Shown piece by piece: positions 49,501 through 60,433 of a DNA stretch of 64,000 nucleotides. The DNA lies in NCBI RefSeq assembly GCF_026914265.1, contig NC_069129.1, positions 11,004,269 to 11,068,268 of the forward strand, read 5' to 3'. The position numbers and the translations under genes were made by a program. The notes under the pieces were generated by a model. The model made no database searches and was not told the origin of the DNA. It saw nothing but the letters and a program-made list of their open reading frames with translations. Source of the stretch: Mya arenaria. Lineage: Eukaryota > Mollusca > Bivalvia > Myida > Myidae. Position 1 is the first letter of the stretch, and every line of letters begins with the position of its first letter.

Positions 49501-52500
49501 AGAAGTGCAAGCGGTCAAGGGACAATCTTCCTATCTTTGGACACCTTGAATGTGTTAATTGTAAATTTAAGACATCTCTTTATTTCAGAATGATCTGACA
49601 TTTCTGTCTAAGTGCTGGAAGCTCGCTGGACGCCCCACGTTCTGTATGTTGATTCGGGAAAACAACATTCGGGGGACGAACTTCACTGAGTTTCTCGAGT
49701 TGTTAGCTGCATTCAAAAGTGGCGATGTTGATGGTATTAGGGTACGGGTTGGAAGATTGCAGGTAATAACTGTAATTGGATTAACATATCAGATAGAGCC
49801 TCATGCATGTTCAAATAGATATTTACATATCGGATAGAGCCATATACATGATCAAATAGATATAAACATATCAGATAGAGCCATATACATGATCAAATAG
49901 ATATAAACATATCAGATAGAGCTCGATATATGATCAAATAGATGTAAACATATCAGATAGAGCCCGATATATGATTAAATAGGTATAAACATATCGGATA
50001 GAGCCTTAGACATGATCAAATAGATATAAACATATCAGATAGAGCCTTAGACATGATCAAATAGTTATTAACATATCAGATAGAGCCATATACATGTGCA
50101 AATATATATTTACATATCGGATAGGGCCTTGTTCGTGTACAAGTAGATATTTACTAGGGATGCAAACGAATGGCAAAATTGATATTCAATATACGGTAAT
50201 TCTTTCGATTGAATATTTGAATATTCGAATAAAATGATCCTTTAAGAATTGTAAAAAACTAATATTCACTAACGTAATAGCCAGGGCCCTGTTACCCTTC
50301 TTTGTCGTATTCGGTACACACGACAGACACTTATTGTTTCACAAATTAGCCTCTGAATTTTCCCATTTTCAGAATATATCCCAAGAAAAAGCGATATATT
50401 TTAAACAAGAAAATGAACTATATCAATTACTCTGCGTTCACTTTTGTAAACAATGCAAAATAAGATCGGGGAATTTCGTTTTATCCCGGTTAAATGACGA
50501 TATGCGCCAATGTGGTACTTACAGCCTCGTTCTGGGATTGATGTTTACGAAATATATTTATAGAAAACGACACCAATCATGGCCATGACTGATGTATTGT
50601 ACAACAATACAGGACATATATCCGTAAACGTTAAACCATACAATTACTTTTCAACGCAAAAGCGTTGTATCGAAACATGGAAAACCGTTTAAAGCACATA
50701 CCTAGCACACGTCCTTCGAATCATTAAGGCGATTTGCGCAATATTGCCAAGCTTGATTAGCAACAGAAGACAACACATTGGTATAAAGGCCGATCTTAAA
50801 TGTTCCCTAAATAATTGGAATGTGTTTGATGTCACTTGTCTGACAGCCAGTAAATGCAAAATTACTGGGACTGTTTATAGTTCCCGACGATATATCAGAT
50901 ATGGCGCGTGTATAGTGTCATCAAGTTCACACCTCTGGCATAACGGGTCCATCGTTGTAAAAACAAGACAGACGAAGATGACAGTTGTAGGCAAAAAGTT
51001 TATTAATTCATTAATTCAACAAAAACATTGAATATTAGAATACTGATTTTGACATTCGAATACCAAACATTCGATCGAATATTTGAATATATTCGTTTGT
51101 ATCCCTTATATTTACATATCTGATAGAGCCTTGTTCATGTAAAAATAGATATTTACATATCCGATAGAGCCTTGTTCGTGTAAAAATAGATATTTACATA
51201 TCTGATAGAGCCTTGTTCGTGTAAAAATAGATATTTACATATCAGATAGAGCCTTGTTCATATAAAAATAGATATTTACATATCTGATAGAGCCTTGTTC
51301 GTGTAAAAAAAAAAAATTACATACCTGATAGAGCCTTGTTTGTGTACAAGTAGATATTTACATATCTGATAGAGCCTTGTGCATGTACAAATAGATATTT
51401 ACATATTGCATTTGGATACATCAAGTACCTTATTTCTTCTATCTTCTGGATTTTGTTACTATTCAGATTTTGCTGTTAGCTGTATATAGCTGTTTCTTGA
51501 ACATGTTACTCTTATATTCATTGTGACATTTGATTTTTACAAATTCTGTCTAAATTTTAACAACGTAAAATCTGTAAGATGTTTTTATGTTTTTTTGATG
51601 TTTATGAAGTAAATGTTTTTAACTTTAAATTTTATAAGACGTTTGCTTCGGTAACGTAACAGATTTGTGCACTAAAATACAGCATAGAAATCATCTCAGC
51701 AACCAATGCTTAATAGCATAGTTACCTTCAGGGGTGAGGATCTTCGAAGCATTCACGCATTTCCAGGATTTTTTTGTCTCCTAGGCCATTTTTTTTTTAA
51801 ATTGGCATAATAATTAAAACCAGTAGCTTAGTGGTGCTTAGCCACCTCTGACCCAAAGGTAACTCACCCCCAGGACACTGGCTTAAAGTTCATGAATATA
51901 TTTTTTTAGAGATTCTCACCCCTGAGTAAGCCACTGTTTATCTGCGATAAATGCTGTCTAGCCTTCCTTATAAATGGTAATGGCGCGATGATTGTATCAG
52001 ACACTTTATCCGAGGGTCAATGGTTCGGTCTTAACTCGTACCTCTGTCCATGTTTATTCTGGTCCTTTTTCCAGGAACTGTAACTGGTTCTAAATCTCAT
52101 GTTTAAAGCAGGTTTTAAAACAGTTTAACATATTTTACAGTATAAAAGCTTGTTAAGTAAAATAAATCTTAAACCGATCCATCATTGTATTGATAACAAG
52201 GATATAGCTTGCATCCTTTGAAAAGGGCTTGAATTGTTGGCAAATTCTTTATTAGTGCTTAAGTTGAGTGGGCAGTGCTTATTTAAAAAGTGCTTAGAAA
52301 GTGCTTACTTATGTTTCAAAAGTGCTTACAAGTATTTGCAAGAAAGTGTTTAAAAAACCCTTATACAAAAGCTTGGCTTGAGTATACATGGTCTTACAGT
52401 CCTCAAACTTGACAAGGAGGTTAGCCATGACTGGCAAATGACCCCTATCAATTTTACAGTCAGAAGGTCAAAGGTCATGGCTGTGGTGATCTTGGACACA

Positions 52501-55500
52501 GTTTTTACAATATTGATTGCAAGAGTATACTTAATTATAAAGTCCTCAAACTTGGTAGGGAGGTTGGCAATGACCAGCAGACAACTCCTATAGACTTATA
52601 GGTCAGTAGGTCAAAGGTCACTGTCATGGTAGGGAGGTTGGTCATGAGCTGCAATTTTTTTATTTATATATTTTCTGCCTGCGTCCTATATATGCTAGCG
52701 TCCTATACACAGTATAATATGGTATATTAAGTACCTTATGAAGCACATCTGTATCAATTTTTTTGATAAATCTGTATTAATTTAGATATAATATTATAAT
52801 CTATCTATATCAATGTTTTATTGTATGATTGATGTCTTCTAGATTTTTTTAATGGAGACCTTTCAATCAAGAGGTTTGAGCCCCACCAGGGGTATGTTCA
52901 CCCAAGAGATGGAAGGTTCAAGCCTCACCTGTTTAACCTTCAAAAAGGACACTAGTTGTTGTTCTTTCAACAGAAAACAGACTTCAGAGCATACATGTGA
53001 TAATTTCTTGGGTCGATTCCGGGACACCCATCGTAATGTCAACGCACACTAGGGGGGTCCGGTGCCTGCCCCCCGGAAATTTTTTTAAATGGGGAACGTC
53101 TGTGGTGCATTCTATAGCATATCTGGGGCTATTTTAGTCGTTTTTAACGTCGGGAAAATGTACCTATTTTGACTGCCAAGACGTATTTTTTACTTGACAT
53201 GGTTGTTTTTTTTCTGCATTTTCTTGAAAAAATAAAACCACCAGATATTTTCCCAGGCTTTAAATGAAGTGCTAACCAGGAGGATATGCAGTCTACTTTC
53301 GGTTTCATCAAAACAGGAAATAAACAACTATACGGGCACCTGTTTTCCCGCGCTTTTGAGAACATGCGTTACAAAATATTTATTTTTTCATTACATTTAA
53401 AACGTTTGCAATTTATGACACACAATATTTTTCAGACGATAAAGAAGATTTTCCAGTCGATGAGCTTTTTTCCGTTTGGAGATGCATATAATTTTGATAG
53501 AGACGTGTCAACAAACGGCTGTATAAAGGGATCACGTGACTTACCATGGTCACGTGATTAAAGCACTCTATATAACCACCTGTAAACCCCATATCGTCAG
53601 TTTTATTTCGGCGTAAAAATACACACGATAGTTCGGAAAAAAGGTCAAAACACTAAAATTCCTTATGGACGCATAAGTTGTTAAAAGTATAACGACGTAT
53701 CGACTTTGAAATTTGAAAGGAATATGGGATGTTTTCCGTGTTTTAATTTTGTTTTTTTTACTCATTTTGTCACTTTCTTTGAACTTGCCTTCATGCTCGT
53801 TTGTTGGTAAAATGTGTGAAAAATATCAATTCATCAATTAAAAGCTATCATTCATAAGACCAAACAAATCCATATGAAAACAATGAATTTGTATACAAGA
53901 ACCCTCCCCCACTCGTTAAGCACAACAATAGGCCGATAGATCAATTATCGGGTGATTGACGATGACCTCGACGACACACGTACCAATTAACGGATTAGTG
54001 TCAACATGTCCTGTGTTTTACGACCAGTGTCCCGGACAGGCAAAATAGCTGACTTACATTGGTAAAATTAAGATAATCGATTCCGATTCCGAGATTATTT
54101 TTTTTCGTTTTTTTTTATGACTTTCCGGGACAAACATGCACCCTCCGTGACTCCGTGACAGAGATACGATTTCCGGGACAATCCCGGACGTCCGGGACGT
54201 TATCACATGTATGCTTCAGAGTGATTTATATCATCTTATAGCTGTCTTCACGATCAGGCCTATAAAATTCAGTATAATGTAATTGAGGCTTGTGAGGTGA
54301 TAATCCCATCATTAATTTAAAAAAAGCTATTCAAATGCAAGTGTGGTCTGTTTGTGTTGTGTGTTTTGTGTCTCAAAGACCAAAGGGTTTTGCCTCTTAA
54401 CAGCTATGTGCTCAGAAAAACATGTTTGCAGCAAACATCTGCTGTTTGGTTCCCCGCTTGGAGTGTATGCAATGTTTACTAGCGTTTTGTAAATGCTCGC
54501 CTTACTGAACACACTGCAGAGTTTATACAATTAGAACTGACTACTGGGCTTGTCGCGGTAGTTTTCATCGTATTATTGGTATTACATGTAAATGATGAAT
54601 TCTTTTTAATTTGGTCTCCATGGTAACGTTATTGAAATATTTTATTCTTTTATGAATTATGTGACTAATTGCATATTGTGCAATAAATGTTGAACTATAA
54701 ATTAGTGTTAGTGAAGTTGAAATCAGATTTTTAATCATCTTTTTTTACAATACATTATTTTCTGATTTTCATCAGATTGGTCAACTTTTGGTTTAGTCTC
54801 AAGAATCAAAGTACTTAAACAAAAGTTTTTTAATTCATAATAAGATTTTGTTTTATCTTAATTTCTATGTATAAAAAGGAGACCATAAATTTAAACATTA
54901 TCGTCTTTGTACAAGTAATACATAGAAAAGGTGATATGAGTGGTCATTCACTTATTTGTTCATGACTTATCTAAAATTAGCACAATGAGCCTTGGCGAGT
55001 TTTTATAAATTTTAGTAAATGAGTTGAATGTGATATTCTTTTTAATGCATAAATACTAATTTTAAGATTTGCAGCATTTTCAATGCCATTATTTATGCCT
55101 TCATGTCAAATGTTATTACACCAGTTTTAACATTATCAAACATATATTATGATATAATTTCATGATTTTGATGATGTTGAAAACAATTTCTTACGTTTTA
55201 GACCCTGATATCGTCAGCTTGTGTGGAACATCTTGATTTCCTGTCCCAGCTGCCAGATCCGTCAATTTTCCAGCGATTGGAGCAGTCAAACCATGGGCAG
55301 TATAGCTTTAAAAGCCTCACAGATATTCCGGCCGTCATGAACATTGCCGACAATACAGTGTTGGATGAAGCTGTAAGTCATTACTGTGAAAGAAAATTTG
55401 ATACTTTTCTAAGAGTAGAGTTGTTAATTAAGGCGGGTATGGAATCTTGCATAAAATTGCCATGTATAATGTTCAAGAAACTTGAGAAACTTAGAACATG

Positions 55501-58500
55501 TGTTTCTAATGACAATACGCATATAAGCAAGGCCCATCTAAAACTATTGTCATGTTATTCCCATTAGCTGACTAAGAAAAGAGGCCAAGCGTGTTTATAG
55601 CTTGAAATAATTTCAGGCGATTAAGGTGAATGCCAGTGGGATATAGGATTATAAGATTTCAGAGATAATATTAAAAAACTGATTACCCCCCATTTTTAGG
55701 ACTTCAATGTAACATAGTTTTCATGCTATTGAATGTGATACTACTGCTTGCAAAATGATAGACTTAGCATTTCAAGTTTTTGAAGCATTGAATGTTCATG
55801 TCTTTAACTCCGCCACAATCAATCAGAATATTTTCAAAACAAGTGCAACATCTTTAGCATGTTGATTGACTTTACACATCAAAGAAACCAACTGCTGCCA
55901 GCGATTTGGAATATAATTTTATGTATCCCGCGGAATTAACTACTGATGAGTTGGCATAATACCCACATAAAATATCCATACATGTACAGTTTGCATTCCC
56001 TTCAACCGCACAATTAAATTGTAGCATTAAATTACTCTCGCAAAAAGGCTGCTGTTGGAAGCCATTGTTGCCCATCTTTTTGGTTCAAAATGCCATTGTG
56101 ATCATGCCTTTTTTAACTGATAAACGAGAATGTTTTGCACACAAAATTATTGAATGGCTGAAACGACTTGTAACATAATCATTTAAAAGAAAAAATCAGA
56201 TATAAATATGACTTACGGTAAAATGATTGCAGGATTTGAAGGTGAAGGCAACGTGGGATCTTATACAGATGTTCCGATGTACCGAGTCACTCGAAGCACA
56301 GGCCCAGCTCCTCAAACTGCTCCTTCACAGGTATGGCGAGGCAATCATGAAAATAAGAGAAGATAGGAAAACATCATCTTCATTCATCCTCATTTTTTTT
56401 AGAACATAGTATAAAAAGTATTCGAAAAAGCGATTGTTATATACAAATATTTGAGACTGTCTTTGAAAAACGATGTTTGAAATTGTATCTCCAACTTATA
56501 AAATATGACCCATAAAATAGCATTGGAAGAGGAGGTCTAAATTGAACCATAGGAAAGAAACCAAAAATAATCATTGCCTTCTAAGTGACCTTATACATTT
56601 ATATAATATCCTCTTTTTCTTTATTTTTGCATAAAAAAAAAATTGTTTCCCCTGTGCAATTGTGTCATTAAATACATACCTGTAGCTTTTTTCAAGCCAT
56701 GTCGAGAAGAAATAGAACACTTAGAATATGTAAGAATTAAAACGATTTCAGGCACATTATTTTAGCCCAAGATATTTTTTAGACTGTGACACATATAGTG
56801 ATATACACATATTTTTTTTTAATTTTTATTTTGTTTTCCTAGAGAGGGTCCCAACTACACATTTGAGGGTCAGTCTGTGTCTCGGAGGCTTGACCAGCTG
56901 GTGACAAGAGCGGGGTTACACAAACAGTGGGGGGTTGTGAGACTTTGCTCCGCACTCCTGAGGAAACTTGTCGACTCCCTCGCACCTTCCATAACCAGCA
57001 TCCTCGTGAGAGGAAAACAGGTCAGTGGATTTCGTATACAGTCATTGATACCTAAACATGCTTCTAATCTCAACCAAAATATGACACAATGAAATTTTTA
57101 GAACCATTATAAAATTTACCCAATTCTTTCCTATTTTAGAAAATAGAAAACAATAAATCATATGCATGTTAAAATGTTTATCTTGTTATGCATTGTTTGA
57201 ATAAACGTAAATGTTCATGAAAAAAAATGGGTAGGTGGATACTAGAATCAAAACATTATTTTTGTATCAACGCAAAATTGTTTAAAGCACATGAAATTAT
57301 ATGAAACATACCTGTTCCGTGAAAAAATCAAAACATTTCAACCAAACAGAACATAGATTCATAGTTATAACATTAAACATGATGTTAATTTGTTGTAAAG
57401 GAAATGAATCATCACTCAGGCTAAAAGTTCTGTTGAGTTATGCCCCATTTTTCCCTGTTTGGCTTTGGCATATCATATTGGTTGCATATACTCTTGTAGA
57501 CCTTGAATTTGATAAAAATGTTATATGTGTTTTAAATTAGAACATTGTTAATACTCTACATTTGTCATACAGATATGGGTATGCTTCAAAACTTTTTTAT
57601 ACAGCTGACAGTCGGTGTTTTTGGTCATGAAGAGGAAGTTTTGGACAAACCAGTGAGCCCCAATGAGATTAAGAGCATTCTGTACAGCAAGTGTATGCCG
57701 TACAACATCTGTCAGGCTGTTCTGCAACAGGAGTTGATTCTGGCCATCGGGAAACACATAGCGACCATGCCGGAAACATACGACGGAATTCTGAAAATCA
57801 GGATTGGGTCAGTAACAACACCTCAAGTAAAAAGTGTTGATACTACCAACACATATACATCAATAAAGAATTATCATGTGCGTCAGTATAAAGAAAACAC
57901 ATGATCAATAGTAGGAAGTCCTGGCTGCAATAGTTGTTGGGTTGTTCCATTTTATCAGCTTTCAAAATATACTGCAGGTTGTAGGATAACCATATAAAAT
58001 AACTTGTTTTAGATGGTTTGTGCGCGCCATGGAGATGGAGATGGAACTGGAAGAGGATCATGTTCCTGTCACATCGCTCTCTCCGTACCAGGTAATATTC
58101 CCCCTCCCCCTGTAAAAAAGAAAGTCTTGTGCCAATTTAAACTCAACGCAAGACCATTAAAATAGACTAGGGATGCGTTGCCTAAGCTGTTTTCTGTTGA
58201 GCACATTACAGCAAATGTCTATGCAACAGGATGCATACTTTAGCATAAAGCGCCATCTGGTTTCAGTAAAGGTTTCATAAGACATCTGTGCTATCCTAAT
58301 ATCAACTATATTTCTGTACTGTAGGTAAAACAGCTACTTATGAATATAATCCTGGTTCACCGATCTGACGAGTATGACATTCGCAGTCCGCTGCAGCAAC
58401 GTCAGCTGGACGGAGCACTGAGTCGTGTGCCGAAAGACTTCTATGAGCGTGTTTGGGAGATACTGGAGAGAACACCAGGAGGAATTAAAGTAGCGGGATA

Positions 58501-60361
58501 TCTTTTGCCACAGGTATGACGAAGCTTGTTTATTATATAACATTTTTTGAAATTATTTAAGTACCTCCTGAATTTATTACTCAGAATGACCACAGTTTCG
58601 TAACTTTGTCATTCATGGTGGGATTTTGAAATAATTTTGCATTTGTGATCACCACATGGTGCCAAGAGCAAGTCAAGGTCACTGCGCGCCTCATATTTTT
58701 TTAAAGCTTTTCTTTTATAAGCCCTGGATGATGTACATTCCATAACTTGACATTGGTGGATAAGTTCCAAAATGGTAAGGCATAAGTGACCTCCATAAGA
58801 TGACACCCTCAGCTTCAAGGTCATTTGCATGGCTGGGTGAAGGTCTCTGCAAGTGTTTGATCAAGGTGCCCTTGAACATCAGTTCAACACTTGGGCTACA
58901 TTAAAGATTTTGGCAAATCCTGTGGCAAACAAATTGTTTTCCTTTACATATTCTTTTAACATCTAATTTTTATTTCAATATTTGTCAGAGTCAAGCAATA
59001 ACATCCTGTGAAAAATGTGATATATATGCAGGATAGTAATCACTTCTGTGCTGAAGCTCTGATTTCCTTAGGAGTTATAGGATGCATATCCCTACATACC
59101 TGTATTTTTACCATCACTTTTTTGTCCATTTGTTCAACAATTCATGTTGTGGTTATTTCTTTGCATCAATTTTTGATATTCCGGGAAATTAACATCTACA
59201 ATATGAAGTATATTTTCACACACATCCATATTAATAACGATCCATTTACAACTATTGGTATAAGATTTTATAACTTTCAATTCATCCTCCTTTTTATTCC
59301 CTTACAGCAACCAACCCTGTCGGACATGACGATGCAGGAGTTGAACTTCTCACTGCTTGTGGAGGAAATGTTGAGCAAGATTATTGACCCAGCGTATCGA
59401 CAACTCATGGTCGAAGCTTTCATGGTCGTATCGACAATCTTAAGAAGGAATCCTGAACTCATGTTCCATCATTCAGTCAATATGGACAAGGTATCCTAAG
59501 TTTTAGAAATTCATATGATGAAATAGGTGTAGGCTTATGTAGATTTATTTCTCAACTTTGTATCTTCTGCTTTAATATTAGGTGTATCATGTATGTAATT
59601 TCCTTGTAAAAAAAGATACTTTATCTCAGCCTGGGAAAACATGAAACTCACAATATTAGCACTCTGACCACTCATCTTCTGAGTTCATTTTTAATAAATA
59701 ATGGAAAACATGCATACTGTTTGATATGGAGCTTCTTGTCAAAGAGTAAATGTTTATTGTTTACTGCCAGTAAGGCCACACAAAATGGATGTTTTGTTCA
59801 TAGGAGTTAGAACAGCCTTTCCTTGGAATTGCAAAAATTGAGCTTGGCAAATAAATCAGTCCAAATCATAGACATATTTTAATATACTTTAATGCCCAAA
59901 AACACTTTTGTACAAAGAATCAGGCATAGAATTTTATTTCATGCGGTATTACAGTTTAACAAGGTTTTAATTGTTATGAGAGGGGAGAAGTATTATCATC
60001 AGAGAATGAAATTTATAAGGAAAATGTGTGTGTGCTCCCACCCACTCTTCTTTTTAAACTAAAACTGAAAAAAGAATGAAAAACTGATCTGGCCTATGGG
60101 CTGTTTTGTTTCATTGGTAAAATGTTATCTTAACTCCACTTTCTGCTTTCATTACAGACAATATCTGATGCTTTTGAAGAGTTCCAGAAGGATCGTTCAC
60201 GCTTGGAAGGCGATGAAAAACAGGACGATATGCGGCAATTCTTCAACACACTTCCAAACATAAAACACGGCACCACGTCTTATATCATCAAGGCGGTTGT
60301 CAAAAATCTTCTTGATGGAGATATAAAAGTTTCAATGGAGGACATGTGTGCCATTACTTAA
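31563..60361 (+). CDS. PHKB: PHKB, phosphorylase b kinase regulatory subunit beta (23 coding exons)
   Basis: Complete gene of about 1094 aa (human 1093). The beta subunit is a regulatory part of the (alpha-beta-gamma-delta)4 phosphorylase kinase that activates glycogen phosphorylase. Recognisable conserved stretches include [37 protein letters not shown], the GH15-like core, [44 protein letters not shown] and [19 protein letters not shown]. These match beta rather than alpha subunits. A PKA-type site RRMS is at residues 12-15. The C-terminus CAIT is a CaaX-type prenylation motif; human beta also ends in one (CLIS). All junctions are GT-AG and phase-consistent. The stop TAA overlaps an AATAAA. 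The start is the first ATG after the bidirectional spacer (ACATGGCG). Confidence 0.97.
31892..33129 (+). repeat. Direct duplication of about 0.6 kb in PHKB intron 1
   Basis: Copy 1 runs from CCACCTAAATGGCC at 31892; copy 2 starts with the same motif at 32560 and runs to about 33129. Shared blocks in order include GTGACGTCCACCATCCCAGC, TTATCTCCGTTATAAATTC, TTTATTTATGTCATTATGCC and GTTAAATGGTAGAGAGTTGT. Copy 1 has about 100 bp extra near its end (32445-32545). The copies differ at roughly one base in ten by eye. Confidence 0.85.
33729..34226 (+). mobile_element. Inverted-end element enclosing a tRNA-like SINE head
   Basis: The ends CTTTAAAGGGGCTATACACC (near 33729) and GGTGTATAATCCCTTTAAGG (near 34226) are imperfect inverted repeats. 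Inside, about 34026-34095 has tRNA-like features: an A-box-like TAGCACAGTGG and a B-box-like GGACTCGA. I read it as a composite or SINE-derived element in PHKB intron 2. Confidence 0.5.
35252..35625 (+). mobile_element. TTAA-type MITE (GATGCACTCTTA family), copy 1
   Basis: It starts TTAAAGATGCACTCTTATTCC and ends GAATAAGAGTGTCACTTTGA. Its reverse complement is closely matched along the whole length at 61881-62255. It lies in PHKB intron 3. Confidence 0.75.
37537..38023. mobile_element. pogo-like element, 487 bp, TA-flanked
   Basis: Terminal inverted repeats CAGTAAAACTGC at 37537 and GCAGTTTTACTG ending 38023, flanked by TA (37535-37536; 38024-38025). No transposase. It is a better preserved relative of 29332-30056. 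It lies in PHKB intron 7. Confidence 0.85.
41350..41870 (+). repeat. 79-bp tandem array
   Basis: Six units marked by GACTGTAAAA at 41431, 41510, 41589, 41668 and 41746, and GGCTGTAAAA at 41824 (spacing 79 or 78 bp), each with GGGTCTTCAGCAAGACTCAT and GAGTTATGCCCC. It is part of a larger repeat beginning near 41280 and ending CACTCTTGTTTTAAG. It lies in PHKB intron 11. Confidence 0.88.
42398..42712. mobile_element. TTAA foldback MITE (GCTGCACTCTCACAG family)
   Basis: Left end AGCTGCACTCTCACAG, right end CTGTGAGAGTGCAGC then TTAA (42713-42716). The arms are inverted copies over about 140 bp each, with TTTTTTGTCTTGGAA and TTCCAAGACAAAAAA. Same family as 26198-28027. Confidence 0.85.
42870..43845. 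mobile_element. Dispersed mollusc repeat, copy 2
   Basis: A near full-length match, in the same orientation, to 3125-4165, from TAGCTCTACTGGCCAAAGG to GCCCTTTTGGGCCTCTTGTT. It lies in PHKB intron 11. The copy here has one, not two, GTAAATTCAAGTCTAG blocks. Confidence 0.7.
44627..44937. mobile_element. TTAA foldback MITE, eroded copy
   Basis: The left arm starts diverged (GGCAACTTCTTTTATTTTTT, TGTCTTGGAATGAGCCAA); the right end TCAATCTGTGATAGTGCAGC is followed by TTAA at 44934-44937. Same family as 42398. Confidence 0.7.
45068..45215 (+). mobile_element. tRNA-derived SINE
   Basis: The tRNA-like head has an A box around TTGTCTAGTGGTATAGG and a B box GGCTCGATCCC at about 45130, followed by a body with GGATTCTGCCCAGGAAATGA and ACTCGAGAGTG. 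A decayed relative lies at 52865-52995. The head is not a credible functional tRNA because the acceptor stem cannot close. It lies in PHKB intron 11. Confidence 0.75.
46055..46325 (+). repeat. 46-bp tandem array
   Basis: About six units of 46 bp with ATAATCTTAGTTTAGGCTCT and GGATTAACATC, in PHKB intron 11. It is followed directly by a GC-richer block (46320-46400) of unknown nature. Confidence 0.88.
48407..48651. mobile_element. TTAA foldback MITE, copy next to PHKB exon 13
   Basis: TGCTGCACTCTCACAG at 48407, and CTGTGAGACTGCAGC at the right end followed by TTAA (48652-48655). It begins only 21 bp downstream of the exon 13 donor (48385) and fills most of intron 13. Confidence 0.8.
48900..49490 (+). 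repeat. Dispersed repeat related to the 41.3-kb array family
   Basis: GTTGCCATAGCCATGGTG.. at about 48910 and CACTGTGCTCTTGTTTAA at about 49475 resemble the borders of 41280-41870. One GTTGAGTTATGTCCCTTT unit lies inside. It occupies PHKB intron 14. Confidence 0.5.
49785..51410 (+). repeat. 41-bp minisatellite, split by a hAT-like insertion
   Basis: Units of 41 bp with ACATATC(A/T)GATAGAGCC and AATAGATAT. The left block is about 49785-50154 and the right block about 51108-51410. Left units read mostly GCCATATACATGATC, right units GCCTTGTTCGTGTAA, and the last left unit already resembles the right type, so the array is older than the insertion. It starts about 20 bp after the donor of PHKB exon 15. 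Confidence 0.9.
50155..51107. mobile_element. hAT-like non-autonomous element, 953 bp
   Basis: Ends TAGGGATGCAAACGAAT and ATTCGTTTGTATCCCTT (17 bp, two mismatches), flanked by the 8-bp direct repeat ATATTTAC at 50147-50154 and 51108-51115. The 8-bp duplication and TAGGG-type ends fit the hAT superfamily. Subterminal GAATATTCGAAT-like palindromes are present. Short open frames inside show no transposase features. Confidence 0.92.
52380..52660. repeat. Decayed AGGTCAAAGGTCA-type repeat
   Basis: About two loose units containing AGAAGGTCAAAGGTCATGG, TAGGTCAAAGGTCACTG and CAAACTTGGTAGGGAGGTTG, related to the 145-bp families in ITFG1 introns. It lies in PHKB intron 15. Confidence 0.65.
52865..52995 (+). 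mobile_element. Decayed SINE copy
   Basis: GTTTGAGCCCCACCAGGGGT, then GGACACTAGT and ACAGACTTCAGAGCAT parallel the body of the SINE at 45068-45215. The tRNA-like head is mostly lost. Confidence 0.45.
52988..54214. mobile_element. Candidate inverted-end element in PHKB intron 15
   Basis: AGCATACATGTGATAA at about 52988 and its complement TTATCACATGTATGCT ending about 54214 bracket 1.2 kb of sequence unlike the surrounding intron. That sequence is richer in CG and CCGGGAC motifs at both ends. No coding frame or clear target duplication is seen, so the element class is unknown. Confidence 0.4.
53531..53602 (+). promoter_or_regulatory. Promoter-like cluster: paired CACGTG E-boxes, TATA, initiator
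   Basis: ATCACGTGAC and GTCACGTGAT form an inverted pair (53531-53540 and 53549-53558), followed by TATATAA at 53569-53575 and TCAGTT at 53597-53602. The TATA-to-initiator A distance is 30 bp. No long open frame follows. It may be the promoter of the surrounding element. Confidence 0.4.
54215..55201. other. PHKB intron 15, no recognised feature
   Basis: AT-rich intronic sequence up to the exon 16 acceptor (CGTTTTAG). I see no repeat array, element ends or coding signal. Confidence 0.5.
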
Positions 60362-60433
60362 ATAAAAGTGCAGAATTTTTGTTAACTTGTGCAATTTGCA
60401 ATGAGTTTTGGAACGCGAAACACTTGCTTCTAT

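Larger units (their letters stand above)
31563..60361 (+). other. PHKB: PHKB exon map
   Basis: Coding exons: 1 31563-31734; 2 33529-33673; 3 35019-35118; 4 35941-36108; 5 36454-36590; 6 36713-36872; 7 37192-37389; 8 38745-38802; 9 39319-39396; 10 40320-40475; 11 40913-41010; 12 47389-47493; 13 48260-48385; 14 48736-48840; 15 49589-49762; 16 55202-55372; 17 56233-56330; 18 56843-57020; 19 57605-57807; 20 58013-58091; 21 58325-58513; 22 59308-59490; 23 60158-60361. They sum to 3285 nt. The longest introns are 11 (6.4 kb) and 15 (5.4 kb), both full of repeats. The exon 22 donor GTATCCTAAG is U12-like. Confidence 0.93.

Noticed and set aside
50334-51031. Coding frames inside the hAT-like element
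   Set aside because: They are short and without transposase motifs; the element appears non-autonomous.
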